Assembly: GCA_036272595.1 (NCBI GenBank)
Contig: DATAYM010000010.1
Location: 1-64,000 of the forward strand
Reading direction: 5' to 3'
DNA length: 64,000 nucleotides
From: Poindextera sp036272595
GTDB taxonomy: Bacteria; Pseudomonadota; Alphaproteobacteria; Caulobacterales; Caulobacteraceae
The translations under genes and the position numbers were made by a program. The notes beneath the pieces were generated by a model. The model was not told the DNA's origin. It searched no databases and saw only the letters and a program-made list of their open reading frames with translations. Shown piece after piece: positions 8,546 through 16,701 of the stretch; within the stretch, counting starts at the first letter, position 1, and each line of letters opens with the position of its first letter.

Positions 8546-9232
8546 ATGGGTCGGTCATCGCCTTCCGGTGCGGGTGCGCACTTTCGATCGCTGGTGCTGG
8601 TCGAGGAAATCACCCACCGCGTCGTCAATGAATACGCCATGGCGATCGGGCGTCTCGGACTGGCGGCCTCCTCCGCCGCGCCACAGGCGCGCCCGGCGCT
8701 GGCCGCCGCCGCCGAACGCCTGCACGCGCAGGCCGCCGCCCACCGGGCCTTGCGGCCGCCCGTTGACGCGACCGTGATGGATCTCTGCGAGTATCTGGCC
8801 AACATCTGCGCGGCGCTGTCCGCCGCCTATCTCGCGGACCGCGGCGTCCGGTTGACCCTGATCCAGCAGCCGGCGCCGCTGGAGGCCGAGCGCTGCTGGT
8901 ATGTCGGGCTGATCATGGCCGAACTCATCGCCAACGTGGCCAGGCACGGCTTCGCCGGCGGCGGCGGGTCGGCCACGATCGAACTCGACGTCGGCCCCGA
9001 CCTGGTGAGCTGCCATATCTCCAATGACGGGCGCGCTGACCCCGATCGTCGGCCCGGGTGCGGCAGTCGCATCATCCAGAGCCTTGCCGCGGAACTGGGC
9101 GGCGCCGTCTCATGGCGTTTCGGTCCGGGCGGATGTGTCGCCTCCCTGACCTTTCCGGCGCTCTGGCCTGGGTCGCCCAGCGGATGCGGCATTGCCGGGC
9201 GACGAGCGCCCGACCGCGCCGCGCGGCGATAG
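8546..9232 (+). CDS. Sensor-less histidine kinase / phosphotransferase (HisKA_2/HWE-like)
   Basis: The 228-residue protein has only the two catalytic parts of a sensor kinase. Residues 16-35 contain LVLVEEITHRVVNEY with a candidate phospho-accepting His24, the HisKA_2/HWE-type dimerisation box (EIxHRVxN). Residues about 120-225 form a HATPase-like domain with an N-box (MAELIANVARHGF) and a G-box-like GCGSRIIQSLAAELGG. No PAS, GAF, receiver or transmembrane part exists. It could be a soluble kinase receiving input from a partner, or a ChpT-like histidine phosphotransferase with a reduced ATPase domain. The start at 8546 follows GAGGGG at a spacing of 8; an upstream ATG at 8525 has no such site. 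No response regulator is adjacent. Confidence 0.7.
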   Translation: MGRSSPSGAGAHFRSLVLVEEITHRVVNEYAMAIGRLGLAASSAAPQARPALAAAAERLHAQAAAHRALRPPVDATVMDLCEYLANICAALSAAYLADRGVRLTLIQQPAPLEAERCWYVGLIMAELIANVARHGFAGGGGSATIELDVGPDLVSCHISNDGRADPDRRPGCGSRIIQSLAAELGGAVSWRFGPGGCVASLTFPALWPGSPSGCGIAGRRAPDRAARR

Positions 9233-9269
9233 CCGAGCGGCGACGTTGGCTTGATCGAACCCCATTCAT

Positions 9270-9299
9270 CGATCAGGATGTCACGTGACATCCTGATCG
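9270..9299. promoter_or_regulatory. Perfect 30-bp palindrome, probable TetR operator
   Basis: Left arm CGATCAGGATGTCAC (9270-9284) is followed immediately by its exact reverse complement (9285-9299), centred on CACGTG. The tetR start codon lies 7 bases downstream and the GGAG ribosome site overlaps the palindrome edge, so bound protein would block its own expression. There is no T-run, which argues against a terminator. An exact 15-bp arm is far beyond chance. Confidence 0.8.
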
Positions 9300-9306
9300 G
9301 AGCGAC

Positions 9307-9873
9307 ATGGGTCATTCCCGGGAGCACAAGGCGCAATCGAGGGCGCGCATCCTCGAATTAGCCGCGGGGCGAATTCGCCAGGAGGGCCTGGGCGTGAGCA
9401 TCGCTGAGCTGATGCAGGCCGCCGGTCTGACGCACGGCGGCTTCTACAAGCACTTCGACGCACGCGACGAGCTTGTGGTCGAAGCCCTTCGTCGCGCCGT
9501 AGCGCACAATGCCGCGACCTATGCCGAGCACGGCGGCGAAAGCCTTGGACTGGCTGGCTATCTGCGCGGCTATATCAGCCGGACCCACCGCGACGGGACC
9601 GGCGAAGGCTGCGCGCTGGCGGCGCTGGCCGCGGAGGTCGCGCGGGCCGACGAGCCGACCCGATCGGTCTTCACCCAGGGCGTGAGGGCGGCGCTGTCGC
9701 GGGTCAGGGCGATGCTGGGGCGGTCGGACGATCGCGCCGAGATGCGGGCGATGCTGATCGTCAGCGCCGCCGTCGGCGCGGTGACGCTGGCCCGCGCGGT
9801 CAACGACGCCGCGCTGTCGGACGCCCTCGTGAGCGGCGTGCGCAGGGCGCTGCTCGCCCTCGAAACCGAATGA
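9307..9873 (+). CDS. TetR/AcrR-family transcriptional regulator
   Basis: The 188-residue product has a TetR N-terminal helix-turn-helix: RARILELAAGRIRQEGLGVSIAELMQAAGLTHGGFYKHFDARDELV (about 14-58), with the recognition helix at LTHGGFYKHF. The C-terminal ligand domain includes EGCALAALAAEVAR, which resembles TetR proteins of the NemR-like/C-terminal-TetR group. It sits directly behind a perfect 30-bp palindrome, likely its operator, and its stop overlaps the start of the large regulator downstream (ATGA), so both are translated from one message. The ligand is unknown. Confidence 0.9.
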   Translation: MGHSREHKAQSRARILELAAGRIRQEGLGVSIAELMQAAGLTHGGFYKHFDARDELVVEALRRAVAHNAATYAEHGGESLGLAGYLRGYISRTHRDGTGEGCALAALAAEVARADEPTRSVFTQGVRAALSRVRAMLGRSDDRAEMRAMLIVSAAVGAVTLARAVNDAALSDALVSGVRRALLALETE

Positions 9874-12809
9874 CGGCCGCCGTGGGCGCCCCCGCCAGGA
9901 ACGAGGCGTCGCCGGGCCAGCCGGACGGCGCGGATCTGCGTTCGCAGGGCGGACCTGACGCGCCGATCGGCCGCGAGAGCGAGCCCTGCCTGGCGTTCGG
10001 CGCCTATCAGCTGGCGCCGCGCGCCGGCGTGCTGCTCGACCAGGGTCGCCGGGTCCGCCTCGGCGGCCGGGCGCTGGAAATCCTCACCCTGCTGGTCGAA
10101 GGGCGCGGCGAGGTGATCGGCTACCAGGACCTTATCGAGCGGGCTTGGCCGACGACGACCGTCGACGAGAGCAATCTGCGGGTGCAGATCGCCGGCCTGC
10201 GCAAGGCTCTGGGCGACGGACACGGCCACGAGGAGTTCATCGCCAACGTCGTCGGGCGCGGATACCGCTTCGTGGCGCCGGTCACGGACGTCGACGCCGG
10301 CGTCCCGCGGCCCGCCGCCGCCGGAAACGCGCCGCGGCCGCTGACCCGGATCATCGGACGGGCGGACGCGATGGCCATGGTCTGCAGCCGCCTCGGCAGC
10401 GAGCCGCTGGTCACCATCGTCGGCGCGGGCGGCATCGGCAAGACGACCCTGGCCCTGGCGGTGGTCGAGGCGCTCGCGCCGGCGACCGCATGGTTCGTCG
10501 ACCTCGCCTCGGTCCGCGACCCGCAGCTTCTGGCCGCCGCCATCGCCTCCTCGCTGGGCTTGGTGGCGCTCTCGAGCGACCCGCTCGACGCCTTGAAGGC
10601 GCAACTGCGAGGCCGGCCGACGCTGCTGGTGTTGGACAATTGCGAACATCTGGTGGCCGCCTGCGCCACCCTGGCCGAAGCCTTGCTCAAGGCCGCCCCC
10701 GACCTGCGGATCCTCGCCACCAGCCGCGAACCGCTGCGCGCGGCGGGCGAGTGGGTGTGCCGGCTGCCGCCGCTGGAGATTCCGCCTGCGGATTTCGCGA
10801 CGCGGGCCGAGGGGCTCAGTTTCGCGTCGGCGCAGCTGTTCCTGGAACGGGCGTCGTCGCGCGCCGACGGCCTGCCGTTCGACCGCGACACCGCCGCGAT
10901 CGTCGAGATCTGCCGTCGGGTGGACGGCATCCCGCTGGCCTTGGAGCTGGCGGCCGCCGCGGTCGGCGTGTTCGGCGTCGGCGGGGTCGCGCAGCTGCTC
11001 GGCTCCCGCTTCGATCTGCTGACCCAGGGCCGGCGAACCGCCCTGCCGCGCCACGCCACGCTCAACGCCACGCTCGACTGGAGCTATCAGCTTCTGCCGG
11101 AGGCCGAGCAAAGGATCCTGCGCCGGCTGTCGGTGTTCAGCGGCGCGTTCACGTTGCAGGCGGCGATGGCCGTGGCGGGCGACGCGCCGGACGATGTCGG
11201 CTTCCTCGGCGCACTGGCCAACCTCGCCGAGAAATCCTTGCTGAACGTCGACCTCTCCGGCGACCATGCCGTCTATCGGCTGCTCCAGATGACGCGCGCC
11301 TACGCGGCCGGAAAGCTGGACCCGGACGAGGCGAAGGAGACGGCCAGCAGGCACGCGTCGCATTTCCTCGACCTGCTGCGAGACAGCGAGGCGGCCTGGC
11401 GCTTCGAGGCGCGGGCCGCCTGGGAAAAGACCTACGCCGGCTGGCTTGACGACATCCGGGCGGGGCTGGACTGGGCGTTCGGCGCGGACGGGGACCTGGA
11501 TCTCGCCGTGCGCCTCATCCTTGAATCGCTGCCGATGTGGTTTCGGCTGTCCCATGTCTACGAGTACAGCGACCGCGTCCGCAAAGCCCTGACGGCGGTT
11601 CGCGACCGGCCGGATCCGGATCGCCGCGCGGAAATGCGATTGCTGGGCGCCCAGGGGGTCGTGTTCAACTATACCCTGGGCGCATCGCCGGGCACGGCCG
11701 CCGTCTGGAGGGCGTTGCTGCCCCTGGCCGAGGCCGAGGCCGACATTCCGCACCAGATGCTTTGCGCCTGGGGCGACTGCTACGTCGCCTACTATGAGGG
11801 GCGGCTTGGCGATGCGAAGAGACTGGCGCAACGGTTCGGCCGGCTCGCCGAACAGCTGGCGACGGCTGACGACCTCGCCCAGGCCGCCCTGCTCAGGATC
11901 CTGCCGGCCTTCTGCGTCGGGGAGATCGCCGCGGCCGCCCGGGAGGCCGATCGGGCCTTCGCCTTTTTCGACCGGCGCGAGCCGCCTGCGGGCGTGATCC
12001 GATTCCAGTTCGACCCCGTCGTCACCGTGCGCGGTCTTCGCAGCCGGATATTCTGGCTGAGGGGCGACTACGACGCGGCCGCCGCCGAGGCCGCGGCCTG
12101 CGTGGCGCAGGCGCGGGAGGTCGGCCACACGCTGAGCACGACCTGGGCCATGCTCGACGGCGGCGCCCACACGGCGCTGCTCAATGGCGACCTGGAAAGC
12201 GCCGAGGCCTTCATCGACGAGCACGCGCGTCTTTCGGAAGCCTACGGGGCGGGCCGCCGCACCTTCGAGAGCAACCGCGCCATGCGCGCGGTGCTGGAGG
12301 TGGCGCGGGCCGACGGGACGGCCAGGCTCGAGCCGATCCTGAAAGCGCTCTCGCCCGAGCCGGGCAACCGGTTCGTCCTGCGCTTCAGCGCTTTCGTGGG
12401 CCGGTTGGCGGAGGCCCTCGGCGAACTGGGGGCGGTGGAGGAAGGTTTGGCGGTTATCGACGCCGCGCTGACCAGTTTCGCCAGCGAGCCTGGGCATTGG
12501 TGCCGCCCTGAGCTTCTGCGAGCCCAAGCGAGCCTTGGGCTGCGACGGGGCGGTCGCCAAGCCTTGCAGCAAGCCTGCGCGGATCTGTCCGCGGCCTACG
12601 CCCAGGCGCGCCGCCAGGGCGCGCTCGCCTGGATGCTTCGGATCTCGATCACCTGGGCGGAAAACGCGCCGGACTCCGAAGCCGCGGAAGCCCGTCGGCG
12701 CCTGGGCGAGGTGCTGGCGAAGGCGCCGACGGATACGTGTTCCGCCGATGTCCGGCGCGGCCGCCGCCTGTACGAGAGCTTGGCCAGAGCAGGCCTGCGG
12801 AAAACGTGA
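9870..12809 (+). CDS. Large regulator: OmpR-type winged helix, NTPase domain and TPR-like C-terminus
   Basis: A 979-residue multidomain regulator. Residues about 41-138 form an OmpR/PhoB-like winged-helix DNA-binding domain (RVRLGGRALEILTLLVEGRG ... IANVVGRGYRFVAPV). Residues about 155-470 form an NTPase module of the NB-ARC/AAA type with the P-loop GAGGIGKTT (185-193), Walker B TLLVLDNCEHLV and a sensor-like ATSREPLR. The C-terminal half is alpha-helical and repeat-like (TPR/SARP-type). Such proteins are usually predicted to integrate a ligand with ATP-dependent oligomerisation before activating transcription. There is no receiver domain. The start overlaps the tetR stop by 4 bases, so it is probably repressed by that TetR through the palindrome. 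Targets are unknown; the thiolase lies convergently 2 bases away. Confidence 0.85.
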   Translation: MTAAVGAPARNEASPGQPDGADLRSQGGPDAPIGRESEPCLAFGAYQLAPRAGVLLDQGRRVRLGGRALEILTLLVEGRGEVIGYQDLIERAWPTTTVDESNLRVQIAGLRKALGDGHGHEEFIANVVGRGYRFVAPVTDVDAGVPRPAAAGNAPRPLTRIIGRADAMAMVCSRLGSEPLVTIVGAGGIGKTTLALAVVEALAPATAWFVDLASVRDPQLLAAAIASSLGLVALSSDPLDALKAQLRGRPTLLVLDNCEHLVAACATLAEALLKAAPDLRILATSREPLRAAGEWVCRLPPLEIPPADFATRAEGLSFASAQLFLERASSRADGLPFDRDTAAIVEICRRVDGIPLALELAAAAVGVFGVGGVAQLLGSRFDLLTQGRRTALPRHATLNATLDWSYQLLPEAEQRILRRLSVFSGAFTLQAAMAVAGDAPDDVGFLGALANLAEKSLLNVDLSGDHAVYRLLQMTRAYAAGKLDPDEAKETASRHASHFLDLLRDSEAAWRFEARAAWEKTYAGWLDDIRAGLDWAFGADGDLDLAVRLILESLPMWFRLSHVYEYSDRVRKALTAVRDRPDPDRRAEMRLLGAQGVVFNYTLGASPGTAAVWRALLPLAEAEADIPHQMLCAWGDCYVAYYEGRLGDAKRLAQRFGRLAEQLATADDLAQAALLRILPAFCVGEIAAAAREADRAFAFFDRREPPAGVIRFQFDPVVTVRGLRSRIFWLRGDYDAAAAEAAACVAQAREVGHTLSTTWAMLDGGAHTALLNGDLESAEAFIDEHARLSEAYGAGRRTFESNRAMRAVLEVARADGTARLEPILKALSPEPGNRFVLRFSAFVGRLAEALGELGAVEEGLAVIDAALTSFASEPGHWCRPELLRAQASLGLRRGGRQALQQACADLSAAYAQARRQGALAWMLRISITWAENAPDSEAAEARRRLGEVLAKAPTDTCSADVRRGRRLYESLARAGLRKT

Positions 12810-12810
12810 G

Positions 12811-13986
12811 TTAGCGCTCCAGATAGGCCGCCGTCGCCTGGCCGCCGGCGGTGCAGACCCCCACGATGGCCTTGCCGGCGCCGCGGCGGCCCAGCTCCAT
12901 CAGGGTCTGGCCGACATAGCGAATCCCCGACATGCCATAGGGATGGCCGAGGGCGATGGCGCCGCCGTTGACGTTGGTCCGCTCCCAGGGCGTCCCGAGC
13001 TGGGCCTGGTTGTAGAGCGTGGTCACCGCATAGGCCTCGTGCAGCTCCCAGAGGTCGATCTCGGCGATGGAGAGGCCGTGACGGGTCATCAGCCGGCGGA
13101 TCGCCGGGGTGATGGCGATGCTCATCTCCTCAGGCGCCACCGCCGCCAGCTGCATGCCGCGGAACAGGCCGAGGATCGGCAGGCCGCGCCGGGCGGCGAG
13201 GTCGGCGTCCATCATCACCAGAGCCGCCGCGCCGTCGGAAAGTTGCGAGGCGTTGCCGGCGGTGGTCGTGCCGCCGGGATAGACCGGCTTCAGCGCCGAC
13301 AGCGCCTCCAGCGTCGTGCCCGGCCTCGGCCCTTCGTCGTGGTCCAGGGTCACCTCCAGCATGTGGTTTTCGCCGGTCGCCTTGTCGGCTGCCTGCATGG
13401 TGGTGGTGAATGGGACGATCTCCAGCGCGAACTTGCCGGCGGCCCTCGCCGCCTCCACCCGCGCCTGCGAGCCCACGACATATTCATCCAGCACTTCGCG
13501 GCTGAAGCCGTAGCGCTCGGCGACCAGGTCGGCGGTCTGGTTCATCGTCCACCAGACCGCCGGCATCTTCAGCTGCAGCGGCTCGTAGACGAAGCCCTTC
13601 AGGTTGATGTTGGTTTGGGTGAGGCTGATGCTCTCGACCCCGGCGGCGATGATGACGTCCGCCTCGCCGACGGCGATCCGGTTGGCGGCCATCGAGGCCG
13701 CCGTCAGGCCCGAACCGCAATAGCGGTTGACGGTCACGCCCGGGACCCCGACGCCGAGGCCCGCCCACAGGGCCGAGGTGCGCGCGATGTTGTGGCCGGT
13801 ATAGCCTTCCGGCAGGCCGCAGCCCATCACCACGTCCTCGACTTCGCCGGCCTCGATCCCGGCGCGCTCCAGCACCTTGCCGAGCACGTGCGCGGCCATC
13901 GGAATGCCGTGGGTCTGGTTGAGGGCGCCGCGCCCGGCCTTGGCGATGCCGGTTCGGCAGTAGGCGACGACGGCGACGTCCCTCAT
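12811..13986 (-). CDS. Acetyl-CoA C-acyltransferase (thiolase, FadI-like)
   Basis: The 391-residue thiolase catalyses CoA-dependent cleavage of 3-ketoacyl-CoA (or the reverse condensation). The nucleophilic Cys is in VNRYCGSGL, the HEAYA motif replaces NEAFA as in FadI/trifunctional-protein-beta thiolases, GHPYGMSG supplies the catalytic His, and VCTAGGQATAAYLE the second Cys. The start at 13986 (MRDVAVVAYCRTGIAKAG) is chosen because AGGGAG lies 9 bases upstream and family proteins begin here; a longer ORF adds ten poorly conserved residues. It stands alone, so its role in beta-oxidation or a special degradation route is open. Confidence 0.92.
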   Translation of the reverse strand: MRDVAVVAYCRTGIAKAGRGALNQTHGIPMAAHVLGKVLERAGIEAGEVEDVVMGCGLPEGYTGHNIARTSALWAGLGVGVPGVTVNRYCGSGLTAASMAANRIAVGEADVIIAAGVESISLTQTNINLKGFVYEPLQLKMPAVWWTMNQTADLVAERYGFSREVLDEYVVGSQARVEAARAAGKFALEIVPFTTTMQAADKATGENHMLEVTLDHDEGPRPGTTLEALSALKPVYPGGTTTAGNASQLSDGAAALVMMDADLAARRGLPILGLFRGMQLAAVAPEEMSIAITPAIRRLMTRHGLSIAEIDLWELHEAYAVTTLYNQAQLGTPWERTNVNGGAIALGHPYGMSGIRYVGQTLMELGRRGAGKAIVGVCTAGGQATAAYLER

Positions 13987-14225
13987 GGCGGCGAACTCCC
14001 TTAACTCTCGGCGCACGCGCCATCCTGTCGGCCGGCCTTACACGCGGCGCGGCGCCGCCGTCTTGAAGATTCGCTGGAAAATTGTGCAGGCGGGCGCTGG
14101 TCCGGGCCGGCGGCGCCGAGCCCTTCCCAGCGTTTAACAACGCTTAAGGTGCGTGAATCCGCGCCGCCGAGCAGGGTCGCTGCCGAGGCGAACAGAAAGC
14201 CGTTCGCTGGCGCGGAGGACCCCTT

Positions 14226-14885
14226 ATGGCGCTTGCCGCTACATACGTGCTGGACTGGAACTGCCCGCCCGCGGGCGGGATCGCGGAGGCTGACGTCGAC
14301 AGCCGCCGCCTGCTGGCGCCCTCGCGCGCGGCGTTAAGGCTGCTTGGCGACGGCCTTCGCGCCCTCGATGAAGATCGGGCGACGGCGCGGACCTGCCTGG
14401 TCCACGCCCGCCGCCTGCTGCAGGAGGTCGTCGACACCGGCGCGCCGGCCGCGTCGCAGCGGCGCGAGCGCGGCGGCTTGCTCGTCTGGCAGATTCGCCG
14501 CGTCACCGCCCATATCGAAGCCAATCTCGATGCGGCTCTGGCGAACGCCGACCTTGCGCCGCTGGCCCGGCTCAATCCGCAATATTTCGCCCATGCCTTT
14601 CGGCGCAGCCTCGGCGTTGGCCCGCACGCCTATGTCGTCGGGCGACGCATCGCTCGCGCCCAGGAGATGATGCTGGTCTCGGAGGAGCCGCTGAGCCAGA
14701 TCGCGCTGGCCTGCGGGTTCTCCGATCAGCCCCATTTCACCCGCGCCTTCCGGACCGCCGTCGGCGAAACGCCGCGCGCCTGGCAGCGCCGGCACGCGAC
14801 GGCGACGCCGCCAGGCCGAACCGAGCGCCAGGAGCGCCCGCAACGCCGCGCCGGCGACGAGGGCCAGGCCGGCTTCGCCGGATGA
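14226..14885 (+). CDS. AraC-family transcriptional regulator
   Basis: The 219-residue product has a short N-terminal part without an obvious cupin and a C-terminal AraC domain of two helix-turn-helix units (about 95-195): IEANLDAALANADLAPLARLNPQYFAHAFRRSLGVGPHAYVVGRRI, then LSQIALACGFSDQPHFTRAFRTAVGETPRAW, a textbook AraC second motif. It is 32 bases upstream of, and collinear with, the alpha/beta hydrolase and SDR genes, which it may control or be cotranscribed with. The inducer is unknown. Confidence 0.9.
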   Translation: MALAATYVLDWNCPPAGGIAEADVDSRRLLAPSRAALRLLGDGLRALDEDRATARTCLVHARRLLQEVVDTGAPAASQRRERGGLLVWQIRRVTAHIEANLDAALANADLAPLARLNPQYFAHAFRRSLGVGPHAYVVGRRIARAQEMMLVSEEPLSQIALACGFSDQPHFTRAFRTAVGETPRAWQRRHATATPPGRTERQERPQRRAGDEGQAGFAG

Positions 14886-14917
14886 ACTCCTCAAGAGAAA
14901 CCTGACGGAGAAGACCC

Positions 14918-15760
14918 ATGTCCGGCATCACCCATGAGACCGCCCCGACGCTGTTCGCCGAGGCCAACGGCGTCCGTTTCGCCTACCGCCGCTTCGGCAA
15001 GGCCGGCGCCGTGCCGATCGTCTTCAACCAGCACTTCCAGGGCACGCTGGATCATTGGGATCCGGCGGTGACCGACGGCCTGGCGCAGACCCGCGAAGTC
15101 ATCCTGTTCGACAACGCGGGGGTCGCGGCCAGCTCCGGTGAGACTCCCTCCAGCTTCCAGGAGATGGGCGCCAACGCGATCGCCTTTGTCCGCGCCCTGG
15201 GCCTTGCCCAGGTCGACGTGCTCGGCTTCTCCATCGGCGGCATGGTCGCCCAGGAGATCACGCTTCAGGCGCCCGATCTGGTGCGTAAGCTGATCCTGGT
15301 GGGGACCGGACCGCGCGGCGCGGACATGGCGGCCAGCCAGTCGCAGGCGATCTTCGCCGCGACCTACGATCCGCCCGAACACCTCTGGCTCAAGGTGCAC
15401 TTCACGCCCTCGCCGGCCAGCCAGGCCGCCGGCCTCGCCTTTCTGGAGCGCAAACTGCGCCGGCGGGACCGCGATCCTCTGGTCGGCAGGCAAACCATCG
15501 ACGCGCAGCTGGCGGCGATCGGCAAGTACATCGCCTACCAGGGACAGGACGGCTATCTCGACTATCTGAAGACCATGCGGCAGCCGACCCTGGTGGTGCA
15601 GGGCAGCAACGACGTGATCATCCCCACCTACAATTCCTACGTGCTGCAGCAGACGCTGCCGGATGCGCAGCTGATCGTCTACCCGGACGCCAACCACGGG
15701 TCCTTCTACCAGTACCCCGACCGTTTCGTGCCCGAGGCCGTGCTGTTCCTCGACCGCTGA
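14918..15760 (+). CDS. Alpha/beta hydrolase (paralogue of the gene at 16702-17583)
   Basis: The 280-residue alpha/beta hydrolase has the nucleophile elbow GFSIGG, an oxyanion-type NQHFQGTLDHWD segment in place of HG, an acid in VQGSNDVIIP and the catalytic His in DANHGSFYQYPDRF. Similar proteins are usually annotated as hydrolases/haloperoxidase-like or proline-iminopeptidase relatives; the true substrate cannot be read from sequence. It closely resembles the minus-strand hydrolase 1 kb away (shared GTLD-WDPA-TD and LFDNAG motifs), so the two arose by duplication. The SDR follows 41 bases downstream on the same strand. Confidence 0.88.
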   Translation: MSGITHETAPTLFAEANGVRFAYRRFGKAGAVPIVFNQHFQGTLDHWDPAVTDGLAQTREVILFDNAGVAASSGETPSSFQEMGANAIAFVRALGLAQVDVLGFSIGGMVAQEITLQAPDLVRKLILVGTGPRGADMAASQSQAIFAATYDPPEHLWLKVHFTPSPASQAAGLAFLERKLRRRDRDPLVGRQTIDAQLAAIGKYIAYQGQDGYLDYLKTMRQPTLVVQGSNDVIIPTYNSYVLQQTLPDAQLIVYPDANHGSFYQYPDRFVPEAVLFLDR

Positions 15761-15801
15761 TCCCGCCCCTGAACCCAGAGACTTTCAAAGGAGCCGGTCC
15801 C

Positions 15802-16548
15802 ATGGCGGACCTGAGCAACAAGACCGCACTGGTCACCGGCGCCTCGCGCGGCATCGGCCGCGCGGCCGCCCTGGCCCTCGCCGAAGCCGGCGCGCGGGTG
15901 CTGGTCCACTACGGCAAGACGGCGGCGGAGGCCGCGGCCGTGGTCGAGCAGATCGGGAGCGGCGGCGGCCAGGCCGAGGCGGTCGGCGCCGACCTCGCCC
16001 GACCTGAAAGCCCCGCCGAGCTGGCCCGTCAGGTGCGGGCGATCGTCGGCGAGCGGCTGGACATCCTGGTCGCCAACGCCGGCATCGCCCCGTCGGCCTC
16101 GATCGAGGACACCACGATCGAGGACTTCGACGCGGTGTTCGCGGTGAATGTGCGCGCGCCGTTCTTCCTGGTGCAGCAGTTGCTGCCGATCCTGCGCGAA
16201 GGCTCCAGCGTGATCTTCACCTCTTCGCTGGCGGCGCACGCGGCGGTGGGGACCTTGTCGGCCTATGCCGCCACCAAGGGGGCGATCGACACCCTGGTGA
16301 AGCATTTCGCCGCCGAGCTCGGCCCGCGCGGCGTCCGCGTCAACGCCGTCGCGCCCGGAGTGGTCGCCACCGACTTGTCCAGCTTCGTGAAGACCGACCA
16401 GGGACGCGAAGCGACGAGGGCCATGCAGGCGCTGAAGCGTATCGCCCAGCCGGAAGACATCGCCGGCGCGATCGCCTTCCTGGCCTCGGACGCGGCGCGC
16501 TGGATCTCCGGCGACACCCTGCGCGTGGACGGCGGTTCGAAGCTCTGA
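15802..16548 (+). CDS. Short-chain dehydrogenase/reductase
   Basis: A 248-residue classical SDR: TGASRGIGRAAALALAEAG cofactor loop, NAGIAPSASIED, catalytic Ser in FTSSLAAHAA, YAATK Tyr/Lys pair and the C-terminal ISGDTLRVDGGSKL. HYGKTAAEA after strand 2 lacks an Asp and has a nearby Lys, which leans towards NADP(H). It resembles FabG-like 3-oxoacyl reductases and other SDRs of secondary metabolism. It is in a likely operon with the preceding hydrolase; AAAGGAG precedes the ATG by 9 bases. Confidence 0.9.
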   Translation: MADLSNKTALVTGASRGIGRAAALALAEAGARVLVHYGKTAAEAAAVVEQIGSGGGQAEAVGADLARPESPAELARQVRAIVGERLDILVANAGIAPSASIEDTTIEDFDAVFAVNVRAPFFLVQQLLPILREGSSVIFTSSLAAHAAVGTLSAYAATKGAIDTLVKHFAAELGPRGVRVNAVAPGVVATDLSSFVKTDQGREATRAMQALKRIAQPEDIAGAIAFLASDAARWISGDTLRVDGGSKL

Positions 16549-16578
16549 GCCGGGCGCGCAGGTTTTTCTTGAAGGGCC

Positions 16579-16686
16579 GTCATCCCGGAAGCCCGCTTCG
16601 AGATCCTCGACGGGATCGCGCATCTCTCGCCGCTTGAGGCGCCCGGTGCGCTCGCCGAGGCGATCTTGGACTTCCTCGCCGCCTGA
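16579..16686 (+). pseudogene. C-terminal relic of an alpha/beta hydrolase
   Basis: One frame reads 35 codons to a TGA encoding ARFEILDGIAHLSPLEAP then ALAEAILDFLAA, which has the signature of the last 35 residues of enol-lactonase-like alpha/beta hydrolases, including the catalytic His (IAHLSPLEAP). There is no start or upstream domain. It lies between the SDR and a full-length hydrolase of the opposite strand, so it is probably the remnant of a third hydrolase copy. Confidence 0.5.
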
Positions 16687-16701
16687 ATTCCCCAAGGCGC
16701 C

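Noticed and set aside
9570..12572. A 1000-codon open frame on the minus strand opposite the large regulator
   Set aside because: It is the antisense shadow of a high-GC gene; its residue composition (Arg, Gln, Gly, Ala-rich) matches no family, whereas the plus-strand protein has clear domains.
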